64,000 nucleotides of DNA, from NCBI RefSeq assembly GCF_946479885.1, contig NZ_CAMLHM010000013.1:13008-77007 (forward strand). The letters run 5' to 3'. This DNA is from an uncultured Devosia sp. (GTDB lineage: Bacteria > Pseudomonadota > Alphaproteobacteria > Rhizobiales > Devosiaceae). The notes beneath the pieces are model-generated. The model worked only from the letters and a program-made list of their open reading frames with translations. It ran no database searches and had not been told where the DNA came from. Made by a program: the position numbers and the translations under genes. Positions within the stretch are counted from its first letter, which is position 1. Each line of letters starts with the position of its first letter. Shown here one piece after another: positions 1 to 9,400 of this stretch.

Positions 1-610
1 CGACCGACCAGATCACCATGGGCTTGCTGGTCTCGTCGGATTCGGGCAGCGGGCGCACGCCGACGCGGTACCAGAACGGCTTGGCGCTATCAGCCAGCGA
101 CCCACCCAAGCCACCGACGATGCGGATATCCTCCACCGCCGCGCGACCATCCTTGGCGGCACGCGACAGGCGGTAGATGGCCTCGCTGGCATCGGACTGA
201 CCGGCAAACAGTCGCGGCACGCCCACCGGCACACCATTGGTCACGGCGCCCGAGAAGCTGCCATAATGCGCATTGACGTAGGAAATCTTGCCATCGCGAT
301 CCGACACCACGGCGCCGAATGGCAGGCTGTCGACCACGGCATTGGAGATGGTGCGCCGTTCTTCGCCGCTGGCGAAGCGGAACAGACCGGCGGCGAGCCC
401 AAACAGGCAGAACACCCCCACCACCGCCAGCACGCCGATAAAGGTCATGATCACATCGGCGGGTATCCGGTCGCTGAACAGCGCGAAGCCAACGGCGATG
501 GCGACCAGCAGCAGGCCGAGCACCACCACGCGCCACAGCCCTGCACTGCCCCGTCCCGCTGCTACAAGCGGATCGGGGTAATTGTCATCGCCTGATGGCG
601 TCGATGCCAT
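1..610 (-). CDS. cckA: Sensor histidine kinase CckA, N-terminal part (gene runs off the left edge)
   Basis: Partial gene; only the first 203 residues are in the window and the kinase core is missing. The reading frame has an in-frame TGA six bases before the ATG, so the start is well fixed. Two membrane segments are visible (about residues 25-45 and 51-77), followed by a PAS-like region from about residue 90 (LPFGAVVSDRDGKISYVNA). A short N-terminus, two close membrane helices and a PAS domain are the layout of CckA, the bifunctional kinase/phosphatase that feeds phosphate through ChpT to CtrA in alphaproteobacteria. Its position beside flagellar genes bearing CtrA-type boxes fits this. Other PAS-containing membrane kinases cannot be excluded without the C-terminus. 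Confidence 0.72.
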   Translation of the reverse strand, partial: MASTPSGDDNYPDPLVAAGRGSAGLWRVVVLGLLLVAIAVGFALFSDRIPADVIMTFIGVLAVVGVFCLFGLAAGLFRFASGEERRTISNAVVDSLPFGAVVSDRDGKISYVNAHYGSFSGAVTNGVPVGVPRLFAGQSDASEAIYRLSRAAKDGRAAVEDIRIVGGLGGSLADSAKPFWYRVGVRPLPESDETSKPMVIWSV

Positions 611-790
611 GGGTCAGGATGCTCCATAACCAGTGAGTCGGGCCGAATCAGGCACTATCCAATGGTCTAGCAAATGGCCCGGTCCTGCGGGAGCTTGATC
701 GCGCTTTTCAACACGGGATCGCGGCCAGGCGTGGCGTTTTCGCCGGACATGCCGAAGCGCCGCCTGTGATGCGGTTATCATGGCTGTCGC

Positions 791-832
791 ATGCCAAGAT
801 GGCAACGGGCCGTATGCCAAGGTGGCAACGGG
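791..832. repeat. Tandem 19-bp direct repeat, each unit holding a TGCCA-N3-TGGCA palindrome
   Basis: Two copies (791-809 and 814-832) differ at one base and are 23 bp apart, roughly two helical turns. Each unit contains TGCCA-AGA/AGG-TGGCA. This arrangement resembles paired operator half-sites. The site lies about 180 bp upstream of the cckA start. No regulator is recognised. Confidence 0.5.
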
Positions 833-1099
833 AGGACCCCGAGACGGCTTTCGCCCCTGAGTAACAAAAACATGAGACGGAAGCCGCCTCGGAGTGCCGG
901 CTTTTTGGAACAGTGCGGAATCGCGCTAGGGGACGCTCGCCCGGTCGCGGCCGCACTCGGACCTGTGGGAGAGGCAAAACCCCCACCCGGCTCACACCCA
1001 CCACTGTTCGCCTGCAGGCCGCCCATGTGGGGTGATGAGGGGAGTATGCTGGAGGTTTTGGGGAGGGGGATAAGTTCTTGCTGAAGCCGTGCCGCGGTG

Positions 1100-1330
1100 G
1101 TTCCTCTCCCGTTTACGGGAGAGGGGGACCACGCGAAGCGTGGTGGAGAGGGGAGCCCCACGCGCCGACCCGGGATGCTTGCGCAAACATCGAGCGTGGG
1201 GCACCCCCCTCCACCGCCTCTCGGCGGTCCCCCTCCCCCGCAGGCGGGGGAGGATGGGCTCCACTCGTGGGGCTCGACCCAGCTCACCCACCGGCCGACA
1301 CATCCCCCATGATGGGGGAGGCTGGGAGGG
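1100..1330. repeat. Cluster of GC-rich palindromic repeats (family A)
   Basis: At least four hairpins are visible: CTCTCCCGT/ACGGGAGAG (1104-1123), CCACGC/GCGTGG (1129-1143), CCTCCCCCGC/GCGGGGGAGG (1232-1253) and CCCCCAT/ATGGGGG (1304-1318). The same CCTCTCCC/GGGAGAGG-type cores recur at 18937-19070, 25034-25071 and 60239-60375, so they belong to a dispersed REP-like family. Confidence 0.65.
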
Positions 1331-1371
1331 GTGGGCTGCCCACTCGGTAGATTCAAGTCAGCGGCATGCCC

Positions 1372-2454
1372 CTACCCGGCCTTCCACCCTGCCCCGCGTT
1401 TGAGGCGCAGGACGAAGCCGATCACTTCGGCGACGGCCTTGAAATGCTCGTTGGGGATGGTGTCGTCCACCTCGACGCTGGCGAATAGCGCGCGGGCGAG
1501 CGGCGGGTTCTCGACGATGGGCACGTCGTGCTCCTTGGCCAGTTCGCGGATGCGGAACGCCACGGCGTCGGCGCCCTTGGCCACGCATTTGGGGGCCTTC
1601 ATGGCCTTGTCGTATTTGAGCGCCACGGCAAAGTGGGTCGGGTTGGTAATGACCACGGTCGCATCGGGCACTGCAGACATCATGCGCTTGCGCGAGCGCT
1701 CCTGGCGCAGCTGGCGGAGCTTGCCCTTGATGTGAGGGTCGCCTTCCATCTGCTTGTATTCGTCGCGGGTTTCCTGGACCGTCATCATCAGCCGCTTCCA
1801 CCATTTCTGGCGGACATAGAAGTAATCAGCGGCGGCAATGACGGTGACGATCGCCAGCACTGCGGTGAAGATCTTGATTCCGATATCCTGGAACTGCGCC
1901 AGCATGATCAGCGGATCGGCGGTCATCATGGTGTCGAGCCGGTCCCGCTCGGGCCACACCACCATCACCACCACCGTACCGACGACGCTGATCTTGAGCA
2001 GGCCCTTGCCGAAATTGACCAGCGCATCGGTCGAGAACAGGCGCTTGGCGCCGGCAAAGGGCGATATCTTGGAGAATTTCGGCGTGATCGGCTCGACCGA
2101 GACGAGCGGCCGGTGCTGGATCAGGTTGGCGAGGATAGCGCAGCTCGAAAGCACGACGAGCGGAATGAGCACCGTGCCCAGCAAGGCCAGCGCGAGACGG
2201 TTGAAGAATGCCGCAAAGCCCGCTCCACCCAGCTCGAACTGGTCGGCATTCATGATGACGAGTTTGAGCGACTCGGTGAGGCCAGCGGCCGTGCCGGGCG
2301 CCATCATCGAGAAGATGACGGCCGAGCCGAGCAGCATGAACCAGGTGACCACCTCCTGGCTCTTGGCGACATCGCCCTTCTTGTGGGCGTCCTCGAGCTT
2401 CTTTTGGGAAGGGTCTTCTGTTTTGGCGTCATTTTCCGGGGCTTCGTCGCTCAC
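1372..2454 (-). CDS. flhB: Flagellar type III export switch protein FlhB
   Basis: Inner-membrane component of the flagellar type III export apparatus that switches substrate class from rod/hook to filament. The 360-residue protein has the charged N-terminus (KTEDPSQKKLEDAHKKGDV), four hydrophobic segments and a cytoplasmic tail. The tail carries the autocleavage motif NPTH at residues 271-274, so processing should be intact. The GTG start directly follows the fliR stop codon, which indicates translational coupling. It is the last gene of flgB-flgC-fliE-fliQ-fliR-flhB. Confidence 0.97.
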   Translation of the reverse strand: MSDEAPENDAKTEDPSQKKLEDAHKKGDVAKSQEVVTWFMLLGSAVIFSMMAPGTAAGLTESLKLVIMNADQFELGGAGFAAFFNRLALALLGTVLIPLVVLSSCAILANLIQHRPLVSVEPITPKFSKISPFAGAKRLFSTDALVNFGKGLLKISVVGTVVVMVVWPERDRLDTMMTADPLIMLAQFQDIGIKIFTAVLAIVTVIAAADYFYVRQKWWKRLMMTVQETRDEYKQMEGDPHIKGKLRQLRQERSRKRMMSAVPDATVVITNPTHFAVALKYDKAMKAPKCVAKGADAVAFRIRELAKEHDVPIVENPPLARALFASVEVDDTIPNEHFKAVAEVIGFVLRLKRGAGWKAG

Positions 2455-3222
2455 TTAGCCCCTCCACATCGCCAGTTGGGCCTCGAAGTGGCTGAGATAC
2501 CAGCCCATCATCATCATGAGCAGCATCGCGAAGAGCGCCAGCCCGATGAAAATGTTGGCGGGCATCAGCAGGAAATACACCTGCAGGGCCGGCATGAGAC
2601 GGGCCAGGATGCCGGCCCCCAAGTTGAACACCAGGCCGAAGACAATGAACGGAGCCGACATCTGGACACCAACGCTGAAGGCACCCGCCACCGTGCGGAT
2701 GGCCAGTTGCGCGGCATCGTCGAACATCAGCGGCGCATCGAGCGGAAACACCATATAGCTGTCATAGGTGGCCGCGAGCGCCATGTGGTGGAGGTCGGTG
2801 GCGAAGATCAGCACCATGCCCAGGAAGCTGAGGAAGCTGCCAAAGACGGCGCCCTGCACACCCACCTGGGTCGGATCGGCCGCCATGGCGCTGGAAAGGC
2901 CGGTCTGGAAAGCGATGATCGCCCCGGCAACCTGGGTGGCCATGACCGAAATGCGGACGATCGAGCCCAGGATGATGCCAATGATCAGCTCATGGAAGAT
3001 CAGGCCGACAATGGCCATGACATCTTCGGGCATGGCGGGCAGGCTGGGCGACAGCAGCGGATAGAGCACCAGGGTGAAGGCCAGCGCGAAGCTGAGCCGC
3101 ATGCGCATGGGGATCATGTCCTCGCCCAGCGCCGGCATCAGCATCAGAATGGCGCCGATCCGCGAGAACATCAGCAGGTAGAGAAAGGCCGTATTGGGCA
3201 GCCAGTCGAGCCCGATGGTCAC
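2455..3222 (-). CDS. fliR: Flagellar export apparatus protein FliR
   Basis: Polytopic membrane protein (255 residues, about six hydrophobic segments) of the export gate, which works with FliP and FliQ. The N-terminus has the family pattern of alternating membrane helices with FSRIGAILMLMPALGE. It starts with GTG two bases after the fliQ stop and abuts flhB, so fliQ-fliR-flhB is a tightly packed translational unit. Confidence 0.96.
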   Translation of the reverse strand: MTIGLDWLPNTAFLYLLMFSRIGAILMLMPALGEDMIPMRMRLSFALAFTLVLYPLLSPSLPAMPEDVMAIVGLIFHELIIGIILGSIVRISVMATQVAGAIIAFQTGLSSAMAADPTQVGVQGAVFGSFLSFLGMVLIFATDLHHMALAATYDSYMVFPLDAPLMFDDAAQLAIRTVAGAFSVGVQMSAPFIVFGLVFNLGAGILARLMPALQVYFLLMPANIFIGLALFAMLLMMMMGWYLSHFEAQLAMWRG

Positions 3223-3224
3223 CG

Positions 3225-3491
3225 TCAGCCGCCCACGATGATCATGTCGATCACCCGGTTCATGTAACCGCCCATGGTTGCGCCCAGGAACGGCAGGGTC
3301 AGCAGCATGGTGATGAAGATGGCGATGATCTTGGGAACAAAGACCAGTGTCTGTTCCTGGATCTGCGTCAGGGCCTGGAACAGGGCGATGATGACACCGA
3401 CCACGAGGCCCACCAGCATCATCGGCGCCGATACGATGATCAGCGTCCAGATGCCGTCACCAGCTATGTCGAGCACTTCTGCGCCAGTCAT
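3225..3491 (-). CDS. fliQ: Flagellar export apparatus protein FliQ
   Basis: Small export-gate subunit (88 residues, two membrane helices). The segment ALTQIQEQTLVFVPKIIAI between the helices is the strongly conserved FliQ signature. The length matches the family. It lies between fliE and fliR in a common alphaproteobacterial order. The 54-base gap to fliE holds no obvious terminator. Confidence 0.96.
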   Translation of the reverse strand: MTGAEVLDIAGDGIWTLIIVSAPMMLVGLVVGVIIALFQALTQIQEQTLVFVPKIIAIFITMLLTLPFLGATMGGYMNRVIDMIIVGG

Positions 3492-3545
3492 CGTCGTTCC
3501 TGCGGGGCGAATCGCCGCCCGACGGTCATTCTACGCCCGCTGGGC

Positions 3546-3884
3546 CTAGATCGGCATCCGCATGATTTCTTCATAAGCCGAGATCACGCGGTCGCGCACC
3601 GTGACCATGCTTTCGATGGCGATTTCGGTCTCGCTGAGCGCGGTCACCATGTCCACGATATTGGCCTTGCCGTTGACCATGTCGACGGCCATGGCATCGC
3701 TCGTCTTGCCGGCATCGACCACGCCCTGCACCTGCTGGGCCAGCAGGTCGGCGAAGTTGTTGCCATTGCCCTTCGGATTGGCCAGCGCGGTGAGATCGGT
3801 ATTCGGCTTGGCCGCCTGGCTGATCAACCGGCTGGCATTGCCATAGGCGGCGGTGGCGGCGTTGAAGGGGGTATTGATGGCCAT
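3546..3884 (-). CDS. fliE: Flagellar hook-basal body junction protein FliE
   Basis: FliE links the MS ring/export gate to the proximal rod. The 112-residue protein ends with the family pattern (TEIAIESMVTVRDRVISAYEEIMRMPI), predicted to be helical. The N-terminal 50 residues are low in conservation, as usual. It sits between flgC and fliQ in the same transcription direction. Confidence 0.95.
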   Translation of the reverse strand: MAINTPFNAATAAYGNASRLISQAAKPNTDLTALANPKGNGNNFADLLAQQVQGVVDAGKTSDAMAVDMVNGKANIVDMVTALSETEIAIESMVTVRDRVISAYEEIMRMPI

Positions 3885-3963
3885 CTACTTGCTTCCTGCG
3901 GTCCTTTAGTTGTCGCGCTTTCGAACGGGAAAACCGGTTCCCACTTTTCCTGAAAGCGATCCG

Positions 3964-4374
3964 TCAGCCGCGCAGGATGTCGAGCGTGCGCCCGAGCATC
4001 TGCCGCGTGACGGTGACGACGTTGAGATTGGCCTCATAGGTGCGCTGGGCCTCGCGCATATCCATGGTCTCGATCAATGGATTGACGTTGGGATATTGCA
4101 CATAGCCGCGCGTATCGGCGGCCGGGTGGCCGGGCTCGTAGCGGGAGGTGAAATCGCTCATGTCATAGGCGAGGTTTCCCACCTCGACGATCTTGCCGCC
4201 GACTTCGGGATCGAAGGCAGCTTCGAAGGTAGGAATGCGCCGGCGATAGGGTTCGTCCCCGGGCGCCTTGCCGGCAGAGTCCACATTTGCAAGGTTTTCG
4301 GCGATGACGCGCATGCGCGCCGTCTGGGCGTGGAGCCCGGTGGCAGCGATGCGAAGCGACGAATTGAAGTCCAT
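3964..4374 (-). CDS. flgC: Flagellar proximal rod protein FlgC
   Basis: Rod protein of 136 residues. It carries the N-terminal rod/hook motif (SSLRIAATGLHAQTARMRVIAENLANVDS) and the C-terminal coiled-coil segment shared by axial proteins (MREAQRTYEANLNVVTVTRQMLGRTLDI). It follows flgB by 12 bases. About 80 bases separate it from fliE, with no strong hairpin seen. Confidence 0.97.
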   Translation of the reverse strand: MDFNSSLRIAATGLHAQTARMRVIAENLANVDSAGKAPGDEPYRRRIPTFEAAFDPEVGGKIVEVGNLAYDMSDFTSRYEPGHPAADTRGYVQYPNVNPLIETMDMREAQRTYEANLNVVTVTRQMLGRTLDILRG

Positions 4375-4386
4375 GCGGCATTACTC

Positions 4387-4794
4387 CTAGGACTGGCGGC
4401 CCATCGCTGTGCGGAGGATCTTGATCGATTTCTGGTAGAGGCTGGTGGCGGCCTGATAGTCCATCAGGTTGGTGGTCACCTTCATCATCTCGTCTTCGAG
4501 CGTGACGCCGTTGCCTTCCGGCGTGATCTCGAAATTGGCCATGCGCTGCGCGTCAAACACGCTGCCTTCGGCGCTGGACACGGAAAAGTGCATAGGCTGC
4601 GTGGCCGAGGTGGTCACGGACGCTGATGAGAACCCCGCCGAGCGGTCGGCATAGTCATATTGCGCCAGATCGCGGCCGCGATAGCCGGGTGTCTCGGCAT
4701 TGGCGACGTTTTCGGCCAGCAGCCCTTGACGCGTCTGGTGCCAGCGCATCTTGTCGGTGAGTGCCGTGAAGACCGGCATGTTCATGAGGCCCAT
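4387..4794 (-). CDS. flgB: Flagellar proximal rod protein FlgB
   Basis: Rod protein with the LLAENVANAETPGYRGRDL motif near the N-terminus and an axial C-terminal helix (MDYQAATSLYQKSIKILRTAMGRQ). The reading frame is open to a TTG at 4842, but that start would lie inside the upstream regulatory palindrome. The ATG at 4794 (MGLMNMPVFTAL) gives 135 residues, close to the family length, and is preferred. Upstream lie an ftr-like palindrome (4837-4852), a hairpin (4815-4831) and a CtrA-type box (4860-4874). First gene of the flgB-flhB operon. Confidence 0.93.
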   Translation of the reverse strand: MGLMNMPVFTALTDKMRWHQTRQGLLAENVANAETPGYRGRDLAQYDYADRSAGFSSASVTTSATQPMHFSVSSAEGSVFDAQRMANFEITPEGNGVTLEDEMMKVTTNLMDYQAATSLYQKSIKILRTAMGRQS

Positions 4795-4836
4795 TGGCCG
4801 AAGTCCCCCGCCGAGTCCCCAAATGGGGGACGCGAT

Positions 4837-4852
4837 GGGCAAATCTTGCCGG
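4837..4852. promoter_or_regulatory. ftr-like palindrome between flgB and fliO
   Basis: GGGCAAATCTTGCCGG, an imperfect inverted repeat closely similar to three other flagellar intergenic palindromes in this window (13282, 31779 and 45253). It resembles the ftr enhancer bound by FlbD in Caulobacter. No canonical sigma-54 promoter was found nearby, so its target here is unclear. Confidence 0.5.
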
Positions 4853-4859
4853 TCTATGG

Positions 4860-4874
4860 TTAATCAAGTGTTAA
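4860..4874. promoter_or_regulatory. CtrA-type binding site (TTAA-N7-TTAA) between flgB and fliO
   Basis: Perfect match to the full CtrA consensus: TTAATCAAGTGTTAA. It lies 66 bp upstream of the flgB ATG and 106 bp upstream of the fliO ATG, so it could serve both divergent operons. In Caulobacter CtrA directly activates early (class II) flagellar operons encoding the export gate. Confidence 0.65.
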
Positions 4875-4980
4875 CCCCAGCCCGATACGGCGATTGCGGC
4901 CTCGCATTCTGCACATTTGGCTTATGTGGTAGGCAATATGTGCCGCCCGGATTCGGGCGAGACGTGAATTGGAGTCGTTC

Positions 4981-5667
4981 ATGCAGTTCATCACCAGCCT
5001 CTTCGGCGGTACCGGCAACACTTTCCTCACCGCGGCCTTTGCGCTTGGTGCGGTCATCGTCGCGATCCTGCTGGTGTTGTGGCTGCTCAAGCTGGTGTTC
5101 CGAGCCTCCGGCAACGCCGTCCGCGGACGCAACCGGCGGCTGGCGGTGGTGGACTCGCTGGCACTCGACCCCAAGCGGCAACTGCTCATCGTGCGGCGCG
5201 ACAATGTGGAACACCTGATCCTGGTCGGTGGCCCGCAGGACATGGTGGTCGAAACCGGCATTGCCGTTGAAGACGCCCCTGCGGCACAGCCGGCGCGACG
5301 CCCCGTGCCGATGGCGGCCGTCCGCAAGCCGGCCCCGGCAAAGGCATCGGCTGCCGCCGCGGCCCCGGCAGTGGCCGTTCCGCCGGTTGCCGTTCAACAC
5401 CAGGCGGAACCTGCCCCGGCAGCGGCCCCGGCCACCGCTATCGAGCGCCTGCGCGAACTTGGCCAGCCAACCAACAAGCGGGCGCATCTCTCGCTGCGTC
5501 ATACCGGGCTGCTTCGCCCGGTCAGCGAGATGGAAATGCCGGTTTCCCCCGAAAACTCGCCGGCGCCAGTCGTCGCAGCCTCCGACTCAGCTAAAGAGGA
5601 AACGGCGCGGCGTGACGTAGAAGGCACAGACCTTGTCGAGGATACCAGCGAGGCAAACCGGAACTGA
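4981..5667 (+). CDS. fliO: FliO-like flagellar biosynthesis protein
   Basis: FliO assists assembly of the FliP ring of the export gate. The 228-residue protein has one membrane segment near the N-terminus (about residues 14-39) and then the FliO core (RLAVVDSLALDPKRQLLIVRRDNVEHLILVGGPQDMVVETGI). A long Ala/Pro-rich low-complexity tail follows. The ATG at 4981 is preceded by a TGGAG ribosome site and preferred over the TTG at 4969. It overlaps fliP by 35 bases. Confidence 0.9.
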   Translation: MQFITSLFGGTGNTFLTAAFALGAVIVAILLVLWLLKLVFRASGNAVRGRNRRLAVVDSLALDPKRQLLIVRRDNVEHLILVGGPQDMVVETGIAVEDAPAAQPARRPVPMAAVRKPAPAKASAAAAAPAVAVPPVAVQHQAEPAPAAAPATAIERLRELGQPTNKRAHLSLRHTGLLRPVSEMEMPVSPENSPAPVVAASDSAKEETARRDVEGTDLVEDTSEANRN

Positions 5668-6433
5668 GGCGCCCTCGCCGCTGCGGCGGCTTGCGCCCTA
5701 TGCCGGTCTTGTCGCCTTCGCGCTGGTGGTGCTGGTCCCCACCATTGCCTTCGGCCAGGACGTTTCGATCGATTTCGGCGACGACACAACGCTGACCGAG
5801 CGCGCCGTCCAGATCATCGGCCTCATCACGCTGCTGTCGCTGGCTCCGTCCATCCTGGTGATGGTGACGAGCTTCACCCGTATTGTCGTCGTGCTGTCCC
5901 TGCTGCGCACCGCGATTGGCCTCCAGACGGCGCCGCCCAATTCGGTGATGGTATCGCTGGCGCTGTTTCTCACCATCTTCGTGATGCAGCCGACGCTGCA
6001 GCAGAGCTATGACCAGGGCATTGCGCCGCTCCTGGCAGGCGATATCGAGATCGCCGAGGCGTTCGAGCGCGGCAGCGCACCGCTGCATGAATTCATGCGC
6101 GCCAATGTGCGCGAGCAGGATCTAAGCCTCTTCTACGACCTGACCGATGCGACCGTTCCCGACGAGCCCGAGGCGATTCCGCTCCAGCTGTTGATCCCCG
6201 CCTTCATGATCTCGGAGCTGCGGCGCGCCTTCGAGATCGGCTTCCTGCTGTTCCTGCCCTTCGTGGTCATCGACATGGTGGTCGCCTCGGTGCTGATGAG
6301 CATGGGCATGATGATGCTGCCCCCGGTGGTGATCTCACTACCGTTCAAGCTGATCTTCTTCGTGCTGGTCGACGGCTGGTATCTGGTCGCCGGTTCGCTG
6401 GTCCGCAGCTTCGTGAGCGGTGGCGGCGGGTAG
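5633..6433 (+). CDS. fliP: Flagellar export gate protein FliP
   Basis: Core export-gate membrane protein (266 residues), with a signal sequence (about residues 19-41) and four membrane segments. Conserved blocks are visible: LAPSILVMVTSFTRIVVVLSL, the segment containing QTAPPNSVM, and LLIPAFMISELRRAFEIGF. No in-frame ATG is available upstream of the signal sequence, so the start is the TTG at 5633. It has an AGAAGG ribosome site and lies inside the 3' end of fliO. It converges on the TPR gene with only the stop codons between them. Confidence 0.95.
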   Translation: MSRIPARQTGTEAPSPLRRLAPYAGLVAFALVVLVPTIAFGQDVSIDFGDDTTLTERAVQIIGLITLLSLAPSILVMVTSFTRIVVVLSLLRTAIGLQTAPPNSVMVSLALFLTIFVMQPTLQQSYDQGIAPLLAGDIEIAEAFERGSAPLHEFMRANVREQDLSLFYDLTDATVPDEPEAIPLQLLIPAFMISELRRAFEIGFLLFLPFVVIDMVVASVLMSMGMMMLPPVVISLPFKLIFFVLVDGWYLVAGSLVRSFVSGGGG

Positions 6434-9400
6434 CTATTGCGCGCTGGCCAGGCCCGCATTGGGTTCGGCCGCTGCGGTCGGGGCCAGGGCGCCCTCGCCA
6501 GCGTAGGTATCGCGGTAGGATGCCAGGAAGGCATTGATGCCGCCGACATCGGCGATCTGGCTGGCCACTGCCTTGAATTCGAGGCTGGTGACGGCAACCT
6601 GCCCGGTGACCAGGTCGAAGATCGGCCATTCCGGCGTCACCACCATGGCATCGCCGAATTTGGACCGCAGGCGCGACAGCCCGAACGTATCGCCCGCCAG
6701 GGCGAAACCCACCGCCGCCTTGATCAGGCCCATGCGTACGGGTTGATCGAGCGGCGCACCGGCCGGCTGGCCCGCATAGAGGGCTTCCAGCATCTCGCTG
6801 GCCTGATCGTAGCGCTTGGCCTTCCAATGCGCGTCGATGCGCAACAGCGTCACGTCCTGACCATCCATGTCGCGCAGCAGGTCCAGCGCCAGCTGGTCAC
6901 GGCCGCCATCGATCATGGCGCGGGCCTCCAGCACGCGGCGCTGGCGCAGCAGTGTTTCCGGCAGATCCGGCAGGCGGGTGGTGTTGAGCACGCGCAACGC
7001 ATCCTGCGGCTTGCGGTCAGCCAGGTAGATAATGGCGAGGTCGGCCGCAATCTGGGTGCGAGCGACGCCGGTCAGCCGGTTCTCCAGCTGATATTCGAGC
7101 AGCTCGGCCGCCTGCGGCAGCAGGTCCACCCGCACCAGCCGGCGCGCCAGATTGCGGATCATCTCGTCGCCACGTGACCCGGGAGGCGTCAGCTGGCGGA
7201 AATCATAGAACAGGCTGAGGGCGTCGATCGGCCCGAGCGAATCCGCCGCCCCGTTGAGGAACAGCTCGCTGAACATCCGCTGCGCGTCATCGCGCATGGC
7301 GTTGACCGGCGGGCTTTCCGGATAGTTGGCCACGGCCTGCCGAACGGTCTCGAAGCCGCTGCGATAGTCGCCGGCCCGGAAGTAGAAATCGGCCAGCATG
7401 GTCTGCATGTCGGCCTCCAGCGCATTGCCGCGCCACAGCAGCGCCTCGGCGGACAGCGTATGGGCCGCCTTCGCCAGGTCGAGCGTGCCTTGTTCATCCA
7501 GCAGGCGCAAAGTGCGGTAGATCGCTTCGGCCCGCGTCGGACGAATATCGGCGGCGATCACCTGGCCATAGGTATCAAGCGCTTCCGAAATGCGGTCGTG
7601 ACCCTCGTCGATCCGGCCCGACAGCAGGTGGTAGAGGCTGGACTCCTCCGGATCGAGGCTGGCGAAGTCGATGTCGTTGAGGAAACGCTCGGCGCGCGGC
7701 AGGTCGTTGGTTTCAACGGCCGAGCGCAAGGCAGCAAAGTAGAATTTGTTGCGCACCCAGAGCGGATAGTTCTCGACGATGCCGCTGGCTTCGGTCGCAT
7801 CGAAGCTTGCGCCCTTGAAGTCGTACGCGTCGGTACGGGCGATGGTCCGCCACAGCAGCGCATCCAGTTCCTGACCGACGGAGGAGGCATTGAGAATGCG
7901 CAGTGCATCGGCCGGCCGCGAAGCCAGCGTTTCGGCGATGGCGCGGGTGATGCGCACCTTGCGCGTCAGGTCCTCGGCCTTGAGATCGGTTTCCAGCACC
8001 TTGAGCACGCCGAGTGCCTCGTGGGCAAAGCGGTTGGCGACGTAGTACTGCGCCAGGTCGAGGCGGGCGACGTCGCGTTCCCGGCCTTCGCCACCGGCTG
8101 CCTTGGCCAGGAGATCTTCGATATGCGCGGCGAAGGCGCCATAGTCCTTCTCTTCAAGGCCAGCCAGGTCGACATAGCTGCCGCGCAGACTTTCGGTGAT
8201 GCCATTGCCCAGTGTGCGCGGCGTATCGACGGCCGAAACGGTGAGACCGCCCGACGTGGACATGACGGCCAGGTCGCTCTCGATGGCGACGTCGAGTTCC
8301 GGCGTTTCCGGTTTGATGACGAGACCATGCACGCTGCGCAGCGCGGAGAACTCGACATAGTCGAGCGTTCGGGTCACGCCGCGAGCCGGCGGATAGGCCG
8401 TGACCACCTTGAGCAGGTCACCGACCAGCGGGTCACGGAAATCGTGGATGCGCGCCGGGCGGACGACATCGGCGACAACTTCGAAATCACCCTCGATATC
8501 GCGGCGGCGGCTCAGCTCGATCGGCTCGGTCGGGGTCAGCATGATGTCGCCGAGCGACAGCACCCAGGCCATGCCTTCAGAGCCCAGCGTCGCCAGCCGA
8601 TCCTGCGTCAGGTCGATCCGCACCACCTGCGTGTCGCCCGACGGCACAATGGCAAAGTCGCTGGCAAGCGCGTCGAGTTCTTCGGAATGGTCGGGCGGCA
8701 GGATGCCGGACACGCTGTCGAACATCATCCACACCGTATCGCCGCGGCGGAACACCGCCGCGGGCGTATCCTGCTCGAACGGGAATACCACGCGGACGGT
8801 TGAGCCCAGCACACTGACAAACGGCGTTATGGTGCCAGCGGCATTTTCCGGGAAGAGCTTGTCGACCTGGGCATCGTCGGGTCCGCCCGCGGCTTCCGCC
8901 TCCGCACCCTCCTCCGGGGCAACATCCTCTGCCAGGCTCGCGGCGGTAAAGCTGGGCAGCCCCACACCGGCAATGTCGACGTCGAGGATGAACTGCCGTG
9001 GCGAGTTTTCATAGAAACGCGGCGTAATGCCCTCGGCGAGGGTCAGGGTGACCAGCGACCCATCGGCGCTGACCGAATTCTCGACAGTCGCGATCTCGGG
9101 CGGAAGGTCAGCGGTCAAGTCACGCAGGTCGACCCCGACGGGCCATTCGAATGCGATGTGGCTCGTCGTGCCTTCCTGGACGTATTCGGCCGTGGTCGGG
9201 ACGGTCCAGTCAAACTGGACGCGCATGAAGGTAGGGTTGCGTCCGACACGGATACTCGCCTTGGGGTCGAGTTCGACGACTTCGGCGGCCTTGCGCTCGC
9301 GCTCGGCGGCGATTGCGGCCAGGCGCGCGCGCTCGGCGAGCTCGTCGATTATCTCCTGCGGCAAGGCCGGCGGCATGCCCTGCCAGGTCTCGGGCAGCAG

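Larger units (their letters stand above)
611..1371. other. Non-coding region between cckA and flhB
   Basis: About 760 bases with no convincing gene. It holds a tandem pair of small palindromes at 791-832 and a mosaic of GC-rich palindromes at about 1100-1330. Apparent open frames here have the proline/arginine/glycine-rich composition of spurious translation. A hairpin-like AAGCCG...CGGCTTTTT at about 881-908 resembles a terminator on the plus strand, but no plus-strand gene precedes it. Confidence 0.6.

Noticed and set aside
1074..1356. Overlapping short frames in the repeat cluster
   Set aside because: Low-complexity Pro/Gly/Arg translations of palindromic DNA in several frames at once, without ribosome sites.
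1528..3267. 579-codon plus-strand frame opposite flhB-fliR
   Set aside because: Antisense shadow with runs of His, Arg and Gln; the minus-strand genes are unambiguous.
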